Positions 37,513 through 47,183 are shown, numbered from the stretch's first letter. The stretch: 64,000 bases of DNA from an uncultured Dysgonomonas sp. (GCF_900079725.1 NZ_LT599032.1:2796692-2860691); one strand, 5' to 3'. The notes: generated by a model not told the origin, from the sequence alone. A program made the numbers and translations.

Positions 37513-39528
37513 TTATTCCTCTTTCGGTAACAAATGCCTCAAATTTTCATCATTACGAATACGCTCCAACTCATCAACCACAATCTGTTTGGCTTCTGCT
37601 TTAATGCGGTCGTAATTCTCCTTAATCATTTCTTTTATACGGTTTACACCGTCCTCATCTATAAAGTTGGTGATAACGGGTATTTTCTTGTACGCTTTCG
37701 TTTCAGCGGCTACCCGCTCATTATCGACAACGATTTCACTATGAAAAATCTTTTGTTCTATTCGCTCATCAAAGTTATCTGCTATCGCTCCCACAAACAT
37801 ACCCTGTGTTAAGTTACTTATTTTCGACGCAGGAATCAAACTATCCAATTGCGTAGAAATGGATGTCGATTTATCGTTGCGGTTAATGGTCATAGACTTG
37901 CGTTTCTGCAACACTTTTCCAAAACGCTCTGACAATGTTTTTGCCGTATCTCCGACCACCTGACCCGAAAATATATTCCCGACTGTATTCATTACCACTG
38001 CTGCTTCCTTGTCCCCATAATCACGTTTCAATTGCGAAAAGTCCTGAAAGCCGAGCAATACGGCAACCTTGTTGCTTCGTGCTGTCGCTATCAGATTATC
38101 TAACCCCTTGAAGTAAATCGTAGGTAGCTCATCAATGATAACCGAAGATTTAAGCTGCCCCTTTTTGTTAATCAACTTCACGATACGGGAATTATACAAT
38201 CCGAGTGCCGCACCATAAATATTTTGCCTATCGGGGTTATTGCCTACCACCAACATCTTCGGGTCGTCCGGGTTGTTAATATCAAGGGTAAATTCATCGC
38301 CCGACATTACCCAATAAAGCTGTGGCGAAATCATCCTCGAAAGCGGAATTTTCGCCGAAGCTATCTGCCCTTGCAACTGATCCGCAGCACCGGATTTCCA
38401 CGCATCCATGAAAGGAGAAAGGTAATTCTCAAGGTCGGGATATGAAGTCAAAATCGGAAAAATATCTTCATAGCTTTTATTCAAAAATTCTATGGCATGA
38501 GGAAATGTACAATACCTTCCGTCCTTATAAATTCGCAAGTACCAGATAATTGCAGCGAATAGGATAATTGGAGATTCCACAAAGAAGTCTCCTTGTTTTT
38601 GCACCCACGTCCGATTCAAATTTAACATTATCGTGTATGCACTCTCATAAGCATCCGAGATGTCATCCATAAAAGAAGGGTTAATCGGATTGCAACGATG
38701 TGAACGGGAAGGATCATCAAAATTTATCACATAAAAAGTAGGTACTTTCTCGTAACCTTCTCTATTGTTTAACAAGTGGTTATAGGCAATAGTAGAAAGG
38801 TCTGGAAACTTAAAATCGTAAATATAACCTGTATAACCTTTCTCAATCTGCTGTTTTATGAATTGGTTTACAACGGCATAACTCTTACCTGAACCCGGAG
38901 TACCTAATACAATAGCTGCCCGAAACGGATTCACTACATTTATCCATCCTTTCCATTGCTTCTTTTTGTACCAGAATTTCGTTGGCAGATTTATCGAATA
39001 ATCATTCACCATCAGCTTGGTTTCCTGCATAAAGGATTCGTTTTCGTAATTGAATGGATCATCCATCAAATTATTTTTAAGTAAACGGCTCATCCATGTA
39101 CCTGCCATCAATAATAAAATATAACCAACAGAAATAGTAAAAATGTAAAAACCTGCATTAGCTATTTTAGGAAGTGGCAGATAAAGAAGCCACCAGTTCA
39201 AAAAGAAGAACACAAATCCCAATACAAGACATACGTAGATATGATTCCATGTGATTTTTTCTTCCTTTACACCCTTTGTTCCCAGACAGGAAAGAGCAAG
39301 AAAAATCACAGAAAATATTTTCGTCCACAGGATTGAATTGAATAATCCTGCGGTACGATTAAAATTCATTAGAATTTTATCTACCACTCCTATATTGATT
39401 CCCCACTCGTGTATTGCCTGATAGCAGAACCAATAAATATTCATTAGAACGAATAAAATACTGATCGCCCTCATAAACTCCATGACTTTAGCAAGTCCTC
39501 TCAAATCATCTTCTTGTGACATAATCAT
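37513..39528 (-). CDS. mobC: Type IV coupling protein (VirD4/TraG-like, MobC of Bacteroides ICEs)
   Basis: 671 aa. Four N-terminal membrane helices (about residues 20-38, 68-84, 97-118, 126-147) precede Walker A GTPGSGKS at 209-216. DELPTIYFKG provides the Walker B region. It delivers the relaxase-DNA complex to the mating channel at the inner membrane. It follows the relaxase gene by 27 bp. A start two codons later (MSQEDD) is possible. Confidence 0.9.
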   Translation of the reverse strand: MIMSQEDDLRGLAKVMEFMRAISILFVLMNIYWFCYQAIHEWGINIGVVDKILMNFNRTAGLFNSILWTKIFSVIFLALSCLGTKGVKEEKITWNHIYVCLVLGFVFFFLNWWLLYLPLPKIANAGFYIFTISVGYILLLMAGTWMSRLLKNNLMDDPFNYENESFMQETKLMVNDYSINLPTKFWYKKKQWKGWINVVNPFRAAIVLGTPGSGKSYAVVNQFIKQQIEKGYTGYIYDFKFPDLSTIAYNHLLNNREGYEKVPTFYVINFDDPSRSHRCNPINPSFMDDISDAYESAYTIMLNLNRTWVQKQGDFFVESPIILFAAIIWYLRIYKDGRYCTFPHAIEFLNKSYEDIFPILTSYPDLENYLSPFMDAWKSGAADQLQGQIASAKIPLSRMISPQLYWVMSGDEFTLDINNPDDPKMLVVGNNPDRQNIYGAALGLYNSRIVKLINKKGQLKSSVIIDELPTIYFKGLDNLIATARSNKVAVLLGFQDFSQLKRDYGDKEAAVVMNTVGNIFSGQVVGDTAKTLSERFGKVLQKRKSMTINRNDKSTSISTQLDSLIPASKISNLTQGMFVGAIADNFDERIEQKIFHSEIVVDNERVAAETKAYKKIPVITNFIDEDGVNRIKEMIKENYDRIKAEAKQIVVDELERIRNDENLRHLLPKEE

Positions 39529-39555
39529 TATTTTTAAATTGTTAGAATTCTAAAT

Positions 39556-40461
39556 TTACTGTTGCCTCCCGTACCTGCGTTTCTTCTTTTTCTTACGCTT
39601 CAAGGTCGGCTGTTTGTTGTCTGTTCCCGCAACTTCGGGAGTAAAGACAGAGAATAAGCTCCCTACCGCTTCATTCGTTTCGGAAGGTGCAGATTGTAGT
39701 TGCAGATTGGTCGTTGTGTGCTGATTATCGGAATGTTTCGGTACTGGAGCTTGTATATATCCGCGAGGTGGATTATCCACAAAGCGTTCGTTAAGAACAT
39801 TCGCCGAAAACTCTTTACCTAAACGAGAACCATTAAGAACCGCCCGTTGGTTATGGTCGATAAATGTAGCCCCGTAGATGCGTCCTTCATCGTTGCGACG
39901 TAATACAAGATCAATACCTTTTTCCCGCAAAGCCGCTCGAAACTCGCTCTCTGTACGGGTATTTGCAAAGGACGCAGAAACATTAGCACGGGTTTGTTTG
40001 GTTATGCCTGTGGCTTTGATTGTTTCTTTTGACTTGTCAAATCGTTTTTCTAATCTATCTAAACCAAGATCTTTACCGAATAGGGAGGATTTCAAAGGAG
40101 CTCCGACACGCTTACCTTCATTATTCAACGCTGAATAAACCAATCCCCGATACACCCTGCCCTTATTTTCTCCTTTGATTTCCTCCACTCCTATATTATA
40201 GATGGAGAGTAAAGCACGATATTCTCCTAAAGTCTGAAAGCAATACATCTCCGAGAGCGGTTTGATGACGTTTGCCACCTGTTTCTTTAAGTTCCCCTGG
40301 CTAACGTCTATTGGAGTAAGTTGCCATGCCTCGCCTTGATTTTTCTCTTTGGAGTGCAGACCGTATTTTTGCTCCAAAAGGTCTGTAATCTTTCTGCTGC
40401 GTTCGTAATTTTTGCTGTCGCTGATTATCGAACCATCGGTGCATACACGGGTCGAAACAAT
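39556..40461 (-). CDS. mobB: Relaxase (MobB), 3' exon after group II intron
   Basis: 301 codons plus stop, continuing the relaxase after the intron. Protein resumes at IVSTRVCTDGSIISDS, which joins to the 5' exon to give EHIHIVSTRV, the usual sequence of this MOB family. The C-terminus is basic (LKRKKKKKRRYGRQQ). The spliced product is 417 aa. Without splicing the relaxase stops three codons into the intron, so transfer should depend on intron removal. Confidence 0.85.
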   Translation of the reverse strand: MVSTRVCTDGSIISDSKNYERSRKITDLLEQKYGLHSKEKNQGEAWQLTPIDVSQGNLKKQVANVIKPLSEMYCFQTLGEYRALLSIYNIGVEEIKGENKGRVYRGLVYSALNNEGKRVGAPLKSSLFGKDLGLDRLEKRFDKSKETIKATGITKQTRANVSASFANTRTESEFRAALREKGIDLVLRRNDEGRIYGATFIDHNQRAVLNGSRLGKEFSANVLNERFVDNPPRGYIQAPVPKHSDNQHTTTNLQLQSAPSETNEAVGSLFSVFTPEVAGTDNKQPTLKRKKKKKRRYGRQQ

Positions 40462-42940
40462 GTAGGCTAAGTACCCAGCGCCTTTACATATTTCTATGCT
40501 AGGTTTCCAAGTACTCGCCCCCGAACCGGACTTACACCTTTCGACGTATCCGGCTCTCCACTAATATTATCAGTCTAACCTCCCTGTATGAATCTTCCAA
40601 TGACAATCGTGGCACACCGCAATGGTTTTTCGCCTGCGGGCAATCATGTGTTTTTCCCAGATCTTTTTTCCTTGTAGATCTTTGAGCTTTTTCACATGAT
40701 GCATCGACAATACCGATTCTGTTCCGCATATCTCACATTTATTAGCTTTTATCCTATCGATTAGGCTCGTTCTTGTGATTTTAATAAGCGGTTGATCATC
40801 ATTGAACTTAATTCTACTTAAAGGCTTCCGCTTAAAACCGTCATGATAAAATTCGCATCGTACTGCTTTCCCATTCTTTTTCATATAATCAATCCCAAAT
40901 TCTCCGTTTTTACTGTATTTTCGAAGAATCTTACGAACTGATGATTTATATTTGCAAGCATAGGTTTTGTACATACTGTATTCCATGATATTATAAAAAG
41001 AATCAATAGTATAGCTGTTATTCGCCAATGAATAATAGTTGTAAAAGCCTCGTATTTCACCGTTGTACTGGCAGAGTATTTCTAAGTCATCATTGTTCTT
41101 CATACAAGGTCTTGCCTTGGGATGCCATCTCTCTTTCCCATTATGATAAGTCAGTTTAATAGCGTCATATTCGAAGAGTTTCTTTTTCATTGTATCCATA
41201 GATAGTTTTAAAAAGACTTTTGACCTGTAATATCTTTGAGCGGTACCCTTACCAATCCGTTTTGTTTGATCTGTTTTGTAGATTCCGATTTCATATCCGA
41301 GGAATTTTGCATTCTTCTTTGTGTTGGTTATCAATGTTTTCTCATCGGATAATTCAAGTTTGAGTTTTTCTTCAAGAAAATCTTTGATATCTTTCTTGAC
41401 TTTCACACAATCTGCCTTACTTCCGATTATCCCAATCAAAAAGTCATCTGCATACCGGGTATATTTCAATCTTCTGTAACTACTATCCATTTCATCCAAA
41501 CTTGGGTGGTTATTACGGGCTTTACAGCATTCATTGATGCGATTCAGATAGAACTCCCGTTTCTTTTCATCTGTTTCAGTTTTAAGTTTTCGCTCGGCTC
41601 TGATTTTTCTCAGTGCATATTTTGAATAAACTGTATCGGGTTTGCGTTTTTTGCCTTCATTAAAGTTTTGGATATATTCATTCATATACTTGTCGAACTT
41701 ATCAAGATAGATATTAGCCAATATTGGGCTGATAATTCCACCCTGTGGTGTTCCGCTGTATGTTCTGTGAAATATCCATTCCTCGATGTATCCCGCATTC
41801 AGAAACTTTCTGATTAACCGAATGAATCTGTTGTCAGAAATTCTTTCTTCAAGTATTCTTATCAAAATATCATGATCGATATTATCAAAGAATCCTTTTA
41901 TATCTCCTTCAACAAACCATTTGGAACCAGTGAAAGTATCCTTGATACGGGATAGTGCTGTATGGCATCCTCTGTTTGGTCTGAATCCATGAGAACAACT
42001 CTCAAAGCTGCCTTCATAGATTGCCTCCAAAATCATACGAATGACTTCCTGCACCAGTTTATCATCAAAAGAAGGTATCCCCAAAGGGCGTTTTGTTCCG
42101 TTTTTCTTCGGAATATAAATCCGTTTTGATGATACAGGCTGATACTGCTCACTTTTGAGCAATTCAATCAATTGTTCAATACGGGATATACTCATCTCGT
42201 CAATAGTTTTGCCATCAACACCAGGAGTCATGTTACCTTCCTTTGCATATAGCTTTTGGTAGGCAACATAATATATTTCCTTATTGAACAGAATCCGATA
42301 TAGCCTTTCAAATCTATACATTGCGATTTTACTTTGCTTCGCCAGACTGTTTAATACTCTTTCTGGATCTCTCATAATGTCTCACACATTTTCCGTTAAT
42401 TGTATTAAAAAATATTAGCTGTCTCCCTTTGCCATGTACAAGGCTTTCCCTTGCTCGGACTACTACGGAGACTCCGTTGCCATGCCAAATATTCAAAGGT
42501 CTGAAACCTTATAGCCTTACAACTGGCATTTTGGGTTAGGCAATCCCCATTTAGACATATAATAACTATAGCTCGATAAGTTGTCGGATACGACATCCAC
42601 CTTTTATTGCTTACTGCAATTGCGTTGTGATTAGTTTACGCTTCCACTATGTCCACATGATAACGGAGTATCACAATATGACGCCAGTAACCGTCTTTCG
42701 TCATAGACCCGCATTTGTCCGCTCAGGCTATCGTTTAATCAATACGGATTTTATCCTCATACTTATCATTTCATCTTCCCATTCAGTCGCAACATGACGA
42801 TTAGTTGACTTATGGATTTGCCGGCATGCTACACTCCCCTTTGGGTTTCCCCGCCAGATAAGCCGGTTGATGACAGACTTGTAAACTCGTGTCTGGTATC
42901 GCGCTACCAATACATTTATTATATACCCTTATGGGCGCAC
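40462..42940 (-). mobile_element. Group II intron 1, inserted in the relaxase gene
   Basis: 2,479 bp. The 5' end is GTGCGCCC (minus strand, from 42940), fitting the GUGYG consensus. Domain V is the 34-nt stem at 40523-40556 starting GAGCCGGATACG with its AGC triad, and the 3' end is ...CTTAGCCTAC (AY). Splicing at these points restores the relaxase frame exactly after His116. The region 42376-42940 is the noncoding ribozyme part. Confidence 0.88.
40570..42375 (-). CDS. ltrA: Group II intron reverse transcriptase/maturase with HNH endonuclease (intron 1)
   Basis: 601 aa. Reverse transcriptase motifs include YGSFESCSHGFRPNRGC, GDIKGFFDNIDHD, GTPQGGIISPILANIYLDKF and TRYADDFLIG (catalytic YADD). 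Maturase domain X follows. The C-terminus is an HNH/zinc domain: CEICG ... MHHVKK ... CHDCHWKIH. It should support splicing and retrohoming of the intron. It is clearly different from the proteins of introns 2 and 3. Confidence 0.93.
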   Translation of the reverse strand: MRDPERVLNSLAKQSKIAMYRFERLYRILFNKEIYYVAYQKLYAKEGNMTPGVDGKTIDEMSISRIEQLIELLKSEQYQPVSSKRIYIPKKNGTKRPLGIPSFDDKLVQEVIRMILEAIYEGSFESCSHGFRPNRGCHTALSRIKDTFTGSKWFVEGDIKGFFDNIDHDILIRILEERISDNRFIRLIRKFLNAGYIEEWIFHRTYSGTPQGGIISPILANIYLDKFDKYMNEYIQNFNEGKKRKPDTVYSKYALRKIRAERKLKTETDEKKREFYLNRINECCKARNNHPSLDEMDSSYRRLKYTRYADDFLIGIIGSKADCVKVKKDIKDFLEEKLKLELSDEKTLITNTKKNAKFLGYEIGIYKTDQTKRIGKGTAQRYYRSKVFLKLSMDTMKKKLFEYDAIKLTYHNGKERWHPKARPCMKNNDDLEILCQYNGEIRGFYNYYSLANNSYTIDSFYNIMEYSMYKTYACKYKSSVRKILRKYSKNGEFGIDYMKKNGKAVRCEFYHDGFKRKPLSRIKFNDDQPLIKITRTSLIDRIKANKCEICGTESVLSMHHVKKLKDLQGKKIWEKHMIARRRKTIAVCHDCHWKIHTGRLD

Positions 42941-43288
42941 GTGTATATGTTCCCTGCCAATGTCCTCATGTTTGAAAATCATGTAGGGTTGTCCGCCATA
43001 TCCGAACCGTTCCATATACTCACGCCCGATGTCGGCAAGCTGATTATCGGTCAGTTTATCGTCCGGATGTGGGTTCAACGAAATGTGGATAACAGGTTTC
43101 GATGTCCGGATATGTGAAGGCATAAATCGTTCAAAATCTTGCATACAATCGGATACATTGAAGACTCCATTGGTAGGTTCGATGAGTAAATTAGTAGCCA
43201 AAACTTTACCTAAACCTTCGTCTACCTTCTTTTGATTGTAGGTAAGTGCACCATATAAACTGCTTCCGTGGCTAAATTTGGCAACCAT
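42941..43288 (-). CDS. mobB: Relaxase (MobB), 5' exon
   Basis: 116 codons. The start MVAKFSHGSSLYGALTYNQK and VIHISLNPHPDDKL are typical of Bacteroides-type MobA/VirD2 relaxases. The exon ends at REHIH, between the histidines that bind metal and the next strand. It starts 2 bp after the mobA stop. It nicks oriT and leads the strand into the recipient. Confidence 0.85.
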
Positions 43289-43290
43289 TT

Positions 43291-43722
43291 TTAAAGATGT
43301 TTAGCCTTAAATTGTTCGCACAACTGTAACACTTCGTGCCCGATTCCAGCCAGTTCAATGGTCGCATTTTCCAATTTATAGAGTAATGCCAAGGCTTTTT
43401 TCTCTCCAAAATTGGAATGTAACTCCTTTACAACTTGATTGTAATTGACTCCAATACTTCGTATTTGTGAGTGTAAAGCAGTGAGCTTTGCAATAAATTC
43501 TACTGCCGAGGCATCGGTTTTCACTACACGAAATTCATCCCCAAAGATGCGGGCAGCGATAAACCCGGACAAGGATTGTACGCCTGACTGCTCGTACAGG
43601 GCAAGGAATCCGGCGTGTTGTTCATCTGTCAGGTTCACTGTCAGCCGATGCTTTGCCGGGTCGTTCTTCGGGGGTCTACCTCCTTTTCCCCGATTTTGGG
43701 GATTCCTTTTTTCTTCGTTCAT
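43291..43722 (-). CDS. mobA: Relaxosome accessory protein (MobA of Bacteroides ICEs; MobC-like RHH)
   Basis: 143 aa from ATG at 43720-43722 (MNEEKRNPQNRGKGGRPPK). The longer frame upstream is rejected because the CACTCAAAAAAATCAATG leader sits directly before this ATG. A ribbon-helix-helix part (RLTVNLTDEQHAGF) and a helical C-terminus with SQIRSIGVNYNQVVKEL match relaxosome accessory proteins that bind oriT. It forms an operon with mobB and mobC. Confidence 0.85.
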   Translation of the reverse strand: MNEEKRNPQNRGKGGRPPKNDPAKHRLTVNLTDEQHAGFLALYEQSGVQSLSGFIAARIFGDEFRVVKTDASAVEFIAKLTALHSQIRSIGVNYNQVVKELHSNFGEKKALALLYKLENATIELAGIGHEVLQLCEQFKAKHL

Positions 43723-43743
43723 AACATTGATTTTTTTGAGTGG
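43723..43743 (-). promoter_or_regulatory. ICE leader element, mobA copy
   Basis: CACTCAAAAAAATCAATGTT on the minus strand immediately precedes the mobA ATG. One extra base pair and a C insertion separate it from the consensus. Confidence 0.5.
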
Positions 43744-44445
43744 TTTATGAACGCTATGGACGGTCCATGCCGTCTTTATTTTTCCCGACTTCGGAGAGGA
43801 AAATACCCCTCTGGAAGAGCAAGGGTTGTGTGCTGCAAAATTCATTTTGCGATGCACTCAACATACCTTGCTATTTGCCCAAATGCAAATACTTTTTGCC
43901 CATAGAGGGCATCATCCTATCCCGAAAAATTCGGGATATAAGCCTGATTCCTGTCAGGCAATTTATGAGTGTCGGAACTCTATTTAAAAGAGACATGAAT
44001 ACCCCATAACGTTTCATGCAGTAAAGTTATAATCTAAAATAATCAACTGAAAATCAATAAGTATAGACAATCCCGGACACAAGCCGCCACCTCTCAAAAA
44101 CATACTGCAAGTATGAGAAATATAGATTTTATTTGCTGTCAGAAGATTATTGAATATCTGTTTTTGTAAATATTTTCTTAGATAAATTCTAAAATAAACG
44201 AGAAGTCTAGAAGTCGATTTCGTACAGTCTTAAAACAGTGATGTCGTACAGAAGTAGTGTCGTAGTTTTTCAAAAAAGAAGAAAATTGAAAAAGGAAATA
44301 TTGAAAGAAAAACAAAAGCAATAAATCAAAAATGTATCACAATGAAGCAGCATTTATCTGGAACCATAAAAAAATAATGAATTAAAGATGTTTCGCAGTA
44401 GAGATACGAACAAATAAATATTTAAAAACTAAAACAAATGATGTT
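43744..44445. other. mob-tra divergent region, probable oriT
   Basis: About 700 bp between mobA (-) and traA (+) with no supported gene. Three short hairpins cluster at 43897-43959: TGCCC-ATAGA-GGGCA (43897-43911), TATCCCGAA-AAA-TTCGGGATA (43918-43938) and GCCTGA-N6-TCAGGC (43942-43959). A copy of the AGACAATCCCGGACA repeat is at 44065. Position next to the relaxosome genes and hairpin content fit an origin of transfer, but the nick site is not identified. Confidence 0.5.
44065..44084 (+). repeat. ICE repeat AGACAATCCCGGACACAAGC, copy 2
   Basis: Identical over 20 bp to the reverse complement of 32445-32464. It lies in the mob-tra intergenic region. Confidence 0.6.
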
Positions 44446-45216
44446 ATGAAAAAGGATGAAAGTAAAAATGAAGTGAAGTATGTTGCATTCAGTACACAAA
44501 AAGGAGGAGCAGGAAAAACAACTCTTACTGTTCTGATAGCTTCTTATCTCCATTATGTAAAAGGCTACAATGTGGCAGTGATAGATTGTGACTATCCGCA
44601 ACACTCAATATCTCAAATGCGAGAACGGGATTTTAAGATGTGCGAAAATGACGAATACTACAAAGGGATGTTGTACGAACAGTTTATCCGTTTGGATCAA
44701 AAGAAAGCATATCCCGTAATCGAGAGTAGTACAGAAAAGGCATTGAATGATGCCGATACCCTTTGTGAAAACGCTGAATATGATTTTGTGTTCTTCGATT
44801 TACCCGGAACGATGAATAATCGCGATCTAGTTTTGGCTCTTGCCAGCATGGATTATATTATTGCACCTATCGCTGCTGACCGTGTGGTGATGGAGAGTAC
44901 CCTTAATTATATGATAGCGGTAAGAGATAATATTCTCAACTCCGGCAAGTCGAATATTAAAGCCATGCATTTACTCTGGAATATGGTGGATGGTCGAGAA
45001 AAATCTGAATTGTATGAGGTCTATGAGGGAGTAATTAATGAATTAGGATTTTCTGTGCTCCAGACCTTTATCCCCGACAGTAAGCGTTTCCGAAAGGAGC
45101 AATCTGTCAACCACAAAGCTTTGTTCCGTTCAACCTTATTTCCTGCAGATAAATCACTGGTCAAGGGCAGCAATATAGATACTCTTAGTAATGAAATGTT
45201 GGAGTTGCTAAAATAA
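44446..45216 (+). CDS. traA: TraA, ParA-family ATPase
   Basis: 256 aa. The deviant Walker A KGGAGKTTL lies near residues 19-27 and is followed by NVAVIDCDYPQHS, as in ParA/MinD ATPases. FVFFDLPGTMNNRDLVLA gives the Walker B region. It is the first gene of the transfer operon in CTnDOT-like elements, and a role in element segregation or transfer assembly is presumed. The next gene starts 6 bp after its stop. Confidence 0.88.
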   Translation: MKKDESKNEVKYVAFSTQKGGAGKTTLTVLIASYLHYVKGYNVAVIDCDYPQHSISQMRERDFKMCENDEYYKGMLYEQFIRLDQKKAYPVIESSTEKALNDADTLCENAEYDFVFFDLPGTMNNRDLVLALASMDYIIAPIAADRVVMESTLNYMIAVRDNILNSGKSNIKAMHLLWNMVDGREKSELYEVYEGVINELGFSVLQTFIPDSKRFRKEQSVNHKALFRSTLFPADKSLVKGSNIDTLSNEMLELLK

Positions 45217-45222
45217 TGTGCG

Positions 45223-45657
45223 ATGGCTAAAAAAGTAGATACATCGACGTTTGATGCCGATTTTATCATCGGGCAAATCAAGCCCGACAACCGAGATATT
45301 CTGCCCCCATCGGAATCAGAGCCAATATCGGAAGAGAAGGTTCTGTCCGAACAAGAAGATATTGCGAACCATCCACCGCCAGAGGTAAGAGAATCAGTCT
45401 CTCGTCGTAAACGGGGGCAACAATCGGCAGGCTTTAAAGAAACATTTCTGAAACGCAACGAAATCAAAACTAGGCAGTGTGTTTATATCAGTCATCGTAT
45501 TCATTCACTTATTGTAAGATTGGTCCGGACATTAGTTGAATCGGGAAATGAAGTAACACTTGGTGGCTATATAGATACTGTGCTGGAGGAGCATCTCAAT
45601 CAGAATAAAGAAGAAATCAACCAATTATATCGTCAGGAGCGTGGCGATCTGATATAA
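45223..45657 (+). CDS. traB: TraB, DUF3408 protein
   Basis: 144 aa. A disordered acidic N-terminus is followed by the DUF3408 domain (QCVYISHRIHSLIVRLVRTL, then GGYIDTVLEEHLNQNKEEI). The fold resembles a ribbon-helix-helix DNA-binding domain. Cytoplasmic, with exact role in conjugation unknown. Confidence 0.82.
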   Translation: MAKKVDTSTFDADFIIGQIKPDNRDILPPSESEPISEEKVLSEQEDIANHPPPEVRESVSRRKRGQQSAGFKETFLKRNEIKTRQCVYISHRIHSLIVRLVRTLVESGNEVTLGGYIDTVLEEHLNQNKEEINQLYRQERGDLI

Positions 45658-45673
45658 ATCAAAAAATAAAAAT

Positions 45674-45976
45674 ATGAAAAAGAGAAAAATTAATCGCAAA
45701 ACGATTCTTTGTAAGACTGCTAATGTGGCTGTCCCAACAACAGTTGAACAATATGAAGCTTGTTTTTTCCAAAAAACGGAAATAAAAAGCCGTAGTGGGA
45801 AGACTGTTTACATCCGAAAAGAGTTCCACGAACGTATTATGAAGATTGTACAAGTTATCGGTGAGAACGATTATACCTTGTTCGATTATCTAAACAATGT
45901 ATTGGAGCATCATTTTGATACCTACCAAAACGAGATTACTGAACTATATCGTAAAAAGAACACGGATATATTTTAG
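45674..45976 (+). CDS. traC: TraC, second DUF3408 protein
   Basis: 100 aa and basic at the start (MKKRKINRKTILCK). It has the same C-terminal pattern as the preceding protein: TVYIRKEFHERIMKIVQVIG, then FDYLNNVLEHHFDTYQNEI. The gene pair looks like a duplication. Stop is 2 bp before the next ATG. Confidence 0.8.
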   Translation: MKKRKINRKTILCKTANVAVPTTVEQYEACFFQKTEIKSRSGKTVYIRKEFHERIMKIVQVIGENDYTLFDYLNNVLEHHFDTYQNEITELYRKKNTDIF

Positions 45977-45978
45977 TC

Positions 45979-46716
45979 ATGAAAGAATACATTATTTCAG
46001 CGATCCTACTGTACATATTGTTTGTCGTTTTCTACTTGCTTCGAGAGCGGATACTCAAACGGAAAAAGAATGCATCGAAAAAGCCTGCTTTCAATCTGTT
46101 TCGTGCAGCACCAAAGGAGGATATTATCGGCAAAAGCAAATTTGACCTTAGACAATCCCGGACAGAAGCTACCACTCTGATTAATAACGAAAAAGAGAAA
46201 GAAAATGCTTCTATATTTGTCGAGGAAGAAGAAAGAAGAACCTCGGCGACAATCCCTTTGGATAAACTCGATGAAGTCTTTTCGAATGATGATTTATCAG
46301 ACAAAGATTCAAATGAGATCAATTTAGAGATTGAGAACACTCCCCCCGAATTTGAGCCTGACAATGATTCAGAAGAAATAGACGAAGAGGAAACAGAAGA
46401 AGATACTGAAGGGAGAGCCGGGGTTTCAATGGCATCGGGGCTTGACTTCAATAATTTGGCGAGTATGATGCGAACGGTGGAGACACCCGACAATGCAACA
46501 TCCGAAGAAAAAGAAGAAGCCGGACGGGTATTGGTCGAGATACGCAAGACGGATATGTTTGAACAGGTTGTATCGGGTAAGCCCAAAAAGAAAGTGATCG
46601 TTTCGTCGCTTATGGACGATTACTTCTCAGCCTTCCAACGTAAACAAAGAGAAGCAGAAGAAATAGTGGAGCCGATCGTCAAAGCTCCGACTGATTTTAA
46701 TGTACGCAATATGTAA
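45979..46716 (+). CDS. traD: TraD-like conjugal transfer protein
   Basis: 245 aa. One N-terminal membrane helix (residues about 4-22) precedes a charged, acidic middle (many Glu/Asp, residues 100-160) and a conserved C-terminal segment VLVEIRKTDMFEQVVSGKPK. It occupies the traD position upstream of traE. The coding sequence contains the third copy of the AGACAATCCCGGACA repeat. Confidence 0.7.
   Translation: MKEYIISAILLYILFVVFYLLRERILKRKKNASKKPAFNLFRAAPKEDIIGKSKFDLRQSRTEATTLINNEKEKENASIFVEEEERRTSATIPLDKLDEVFSNDDLSDKDSNEINLEIENTPPEFEPDNDSEEIDEEETEEDTEGRAGVSMASGLDFNNLASMMRTVETPDNATSEEKEEAGRVLVEIRKTDMFEQVVSGKPKKKVIVSSLMDDYFSAFQRKQREAEEIVEPIVKAPTDFNVRNM
46150..46178 (+). repeat. ICE repeat AGACAATCCCGGACAGAAGC, copy 3
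   Basis: Lies inside the traD-like gene. One mismatch in 20 bp to copies 1 and 2. The match to copy 1 continues through CTACC. Confidence 0.55.
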
Positions 46717-46784
46717 AACAAAAAAAGTAAAAATATGAAAGAGCGAGATTATGGTTAGCGTGAATGTGCGTCAGCCAAACAAAA

Positions 46785-46820
46785 GGGTCTGCGACCCCCA
46801 CTAAAAAATCAAAGTTAAAC
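46785..46820 (+). promoter_or_regulatory. ICE leader element, traE copy
   Basis: GGGTC-TGC-GACCC hairpin, then CCACTAAAAAATCAAAGTTA. It is nearly identical to the copy before traN at 59165. A second hairpin follows (46835-46864). Confidence 0.65.
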
Positions 46821-46834
46821 AACATTATTCATTC

Positions 46835-46864
46835 AGTACAGGGGACTATTCCACCCCCTGTACT
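46835..46864 (+). promoter_or_regulatory. Stem-loop in the traE leader
   Basis: AGTACAGGGG and CCCCTGTACT form a 10-bp perfect stem with a 10-nt loop, 16 bp before the traE ATG. It could be an attenuator or a processing site at the boundary between traA-D and traE-Q. Confidence 0.6.
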
Positions 46865-46880
46865 ATTAATCAAAAAACGT

Positions 46881-47183
46881 ATGACAAAGAAAAAATTTCT
46901 TTTGTCAGCAGCCTTCATCATGGTTGCTGTATCATCTGTATTCGCACAAGGTAACGGTATCGGAGGTATTACCGAAGCTACCAATATGGTAACATCGTAT
47001 TTCGATCCGGGAACAAAACTCATCTATGCCATTGGAGCCGTTGTCGGTCTGATCGGAGGTATAAAAGTCTATAACAAATTCTCATCAGGTGATCCGGACA
47101 CCTCTAAAACTGCTGCTTCGTGGTTCGGTGCGTGTATTTTCCTTATCGTAGCCGCCACTATTCTACGCTCTTTCTTCCTTTAA
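46881..47183 (+). CDS. traE: TraE, DUF4134 membrane protein
   Basis: 100 aa from ATG at 46881 (MTKKKFLLSAAFIMV), chosen because earlier in-frame starts run through the leader hairpins. A cleavable-type signal ending VFAQG is followed by two hydrophobic helices, the VirB2-pilin-like layout of DUF4134. Confidence 0.85.
   Translation: MTKKKFLLSAAFIMVAVSSVFAQGNGIGGITEATNMVTSYFDPGTKLIYAIGAVVGLIGGIKVYNKFSSGDPDTSKTAASWFGACIFLIVAATILRSFFL

Noticed and set aside
43723-43857. Longer mobA frame starting at 43857.
   Set aside because: The extra 45 codons run through the leader element and the hairpin-rich region. The start at 43722 matches family size and leader position.
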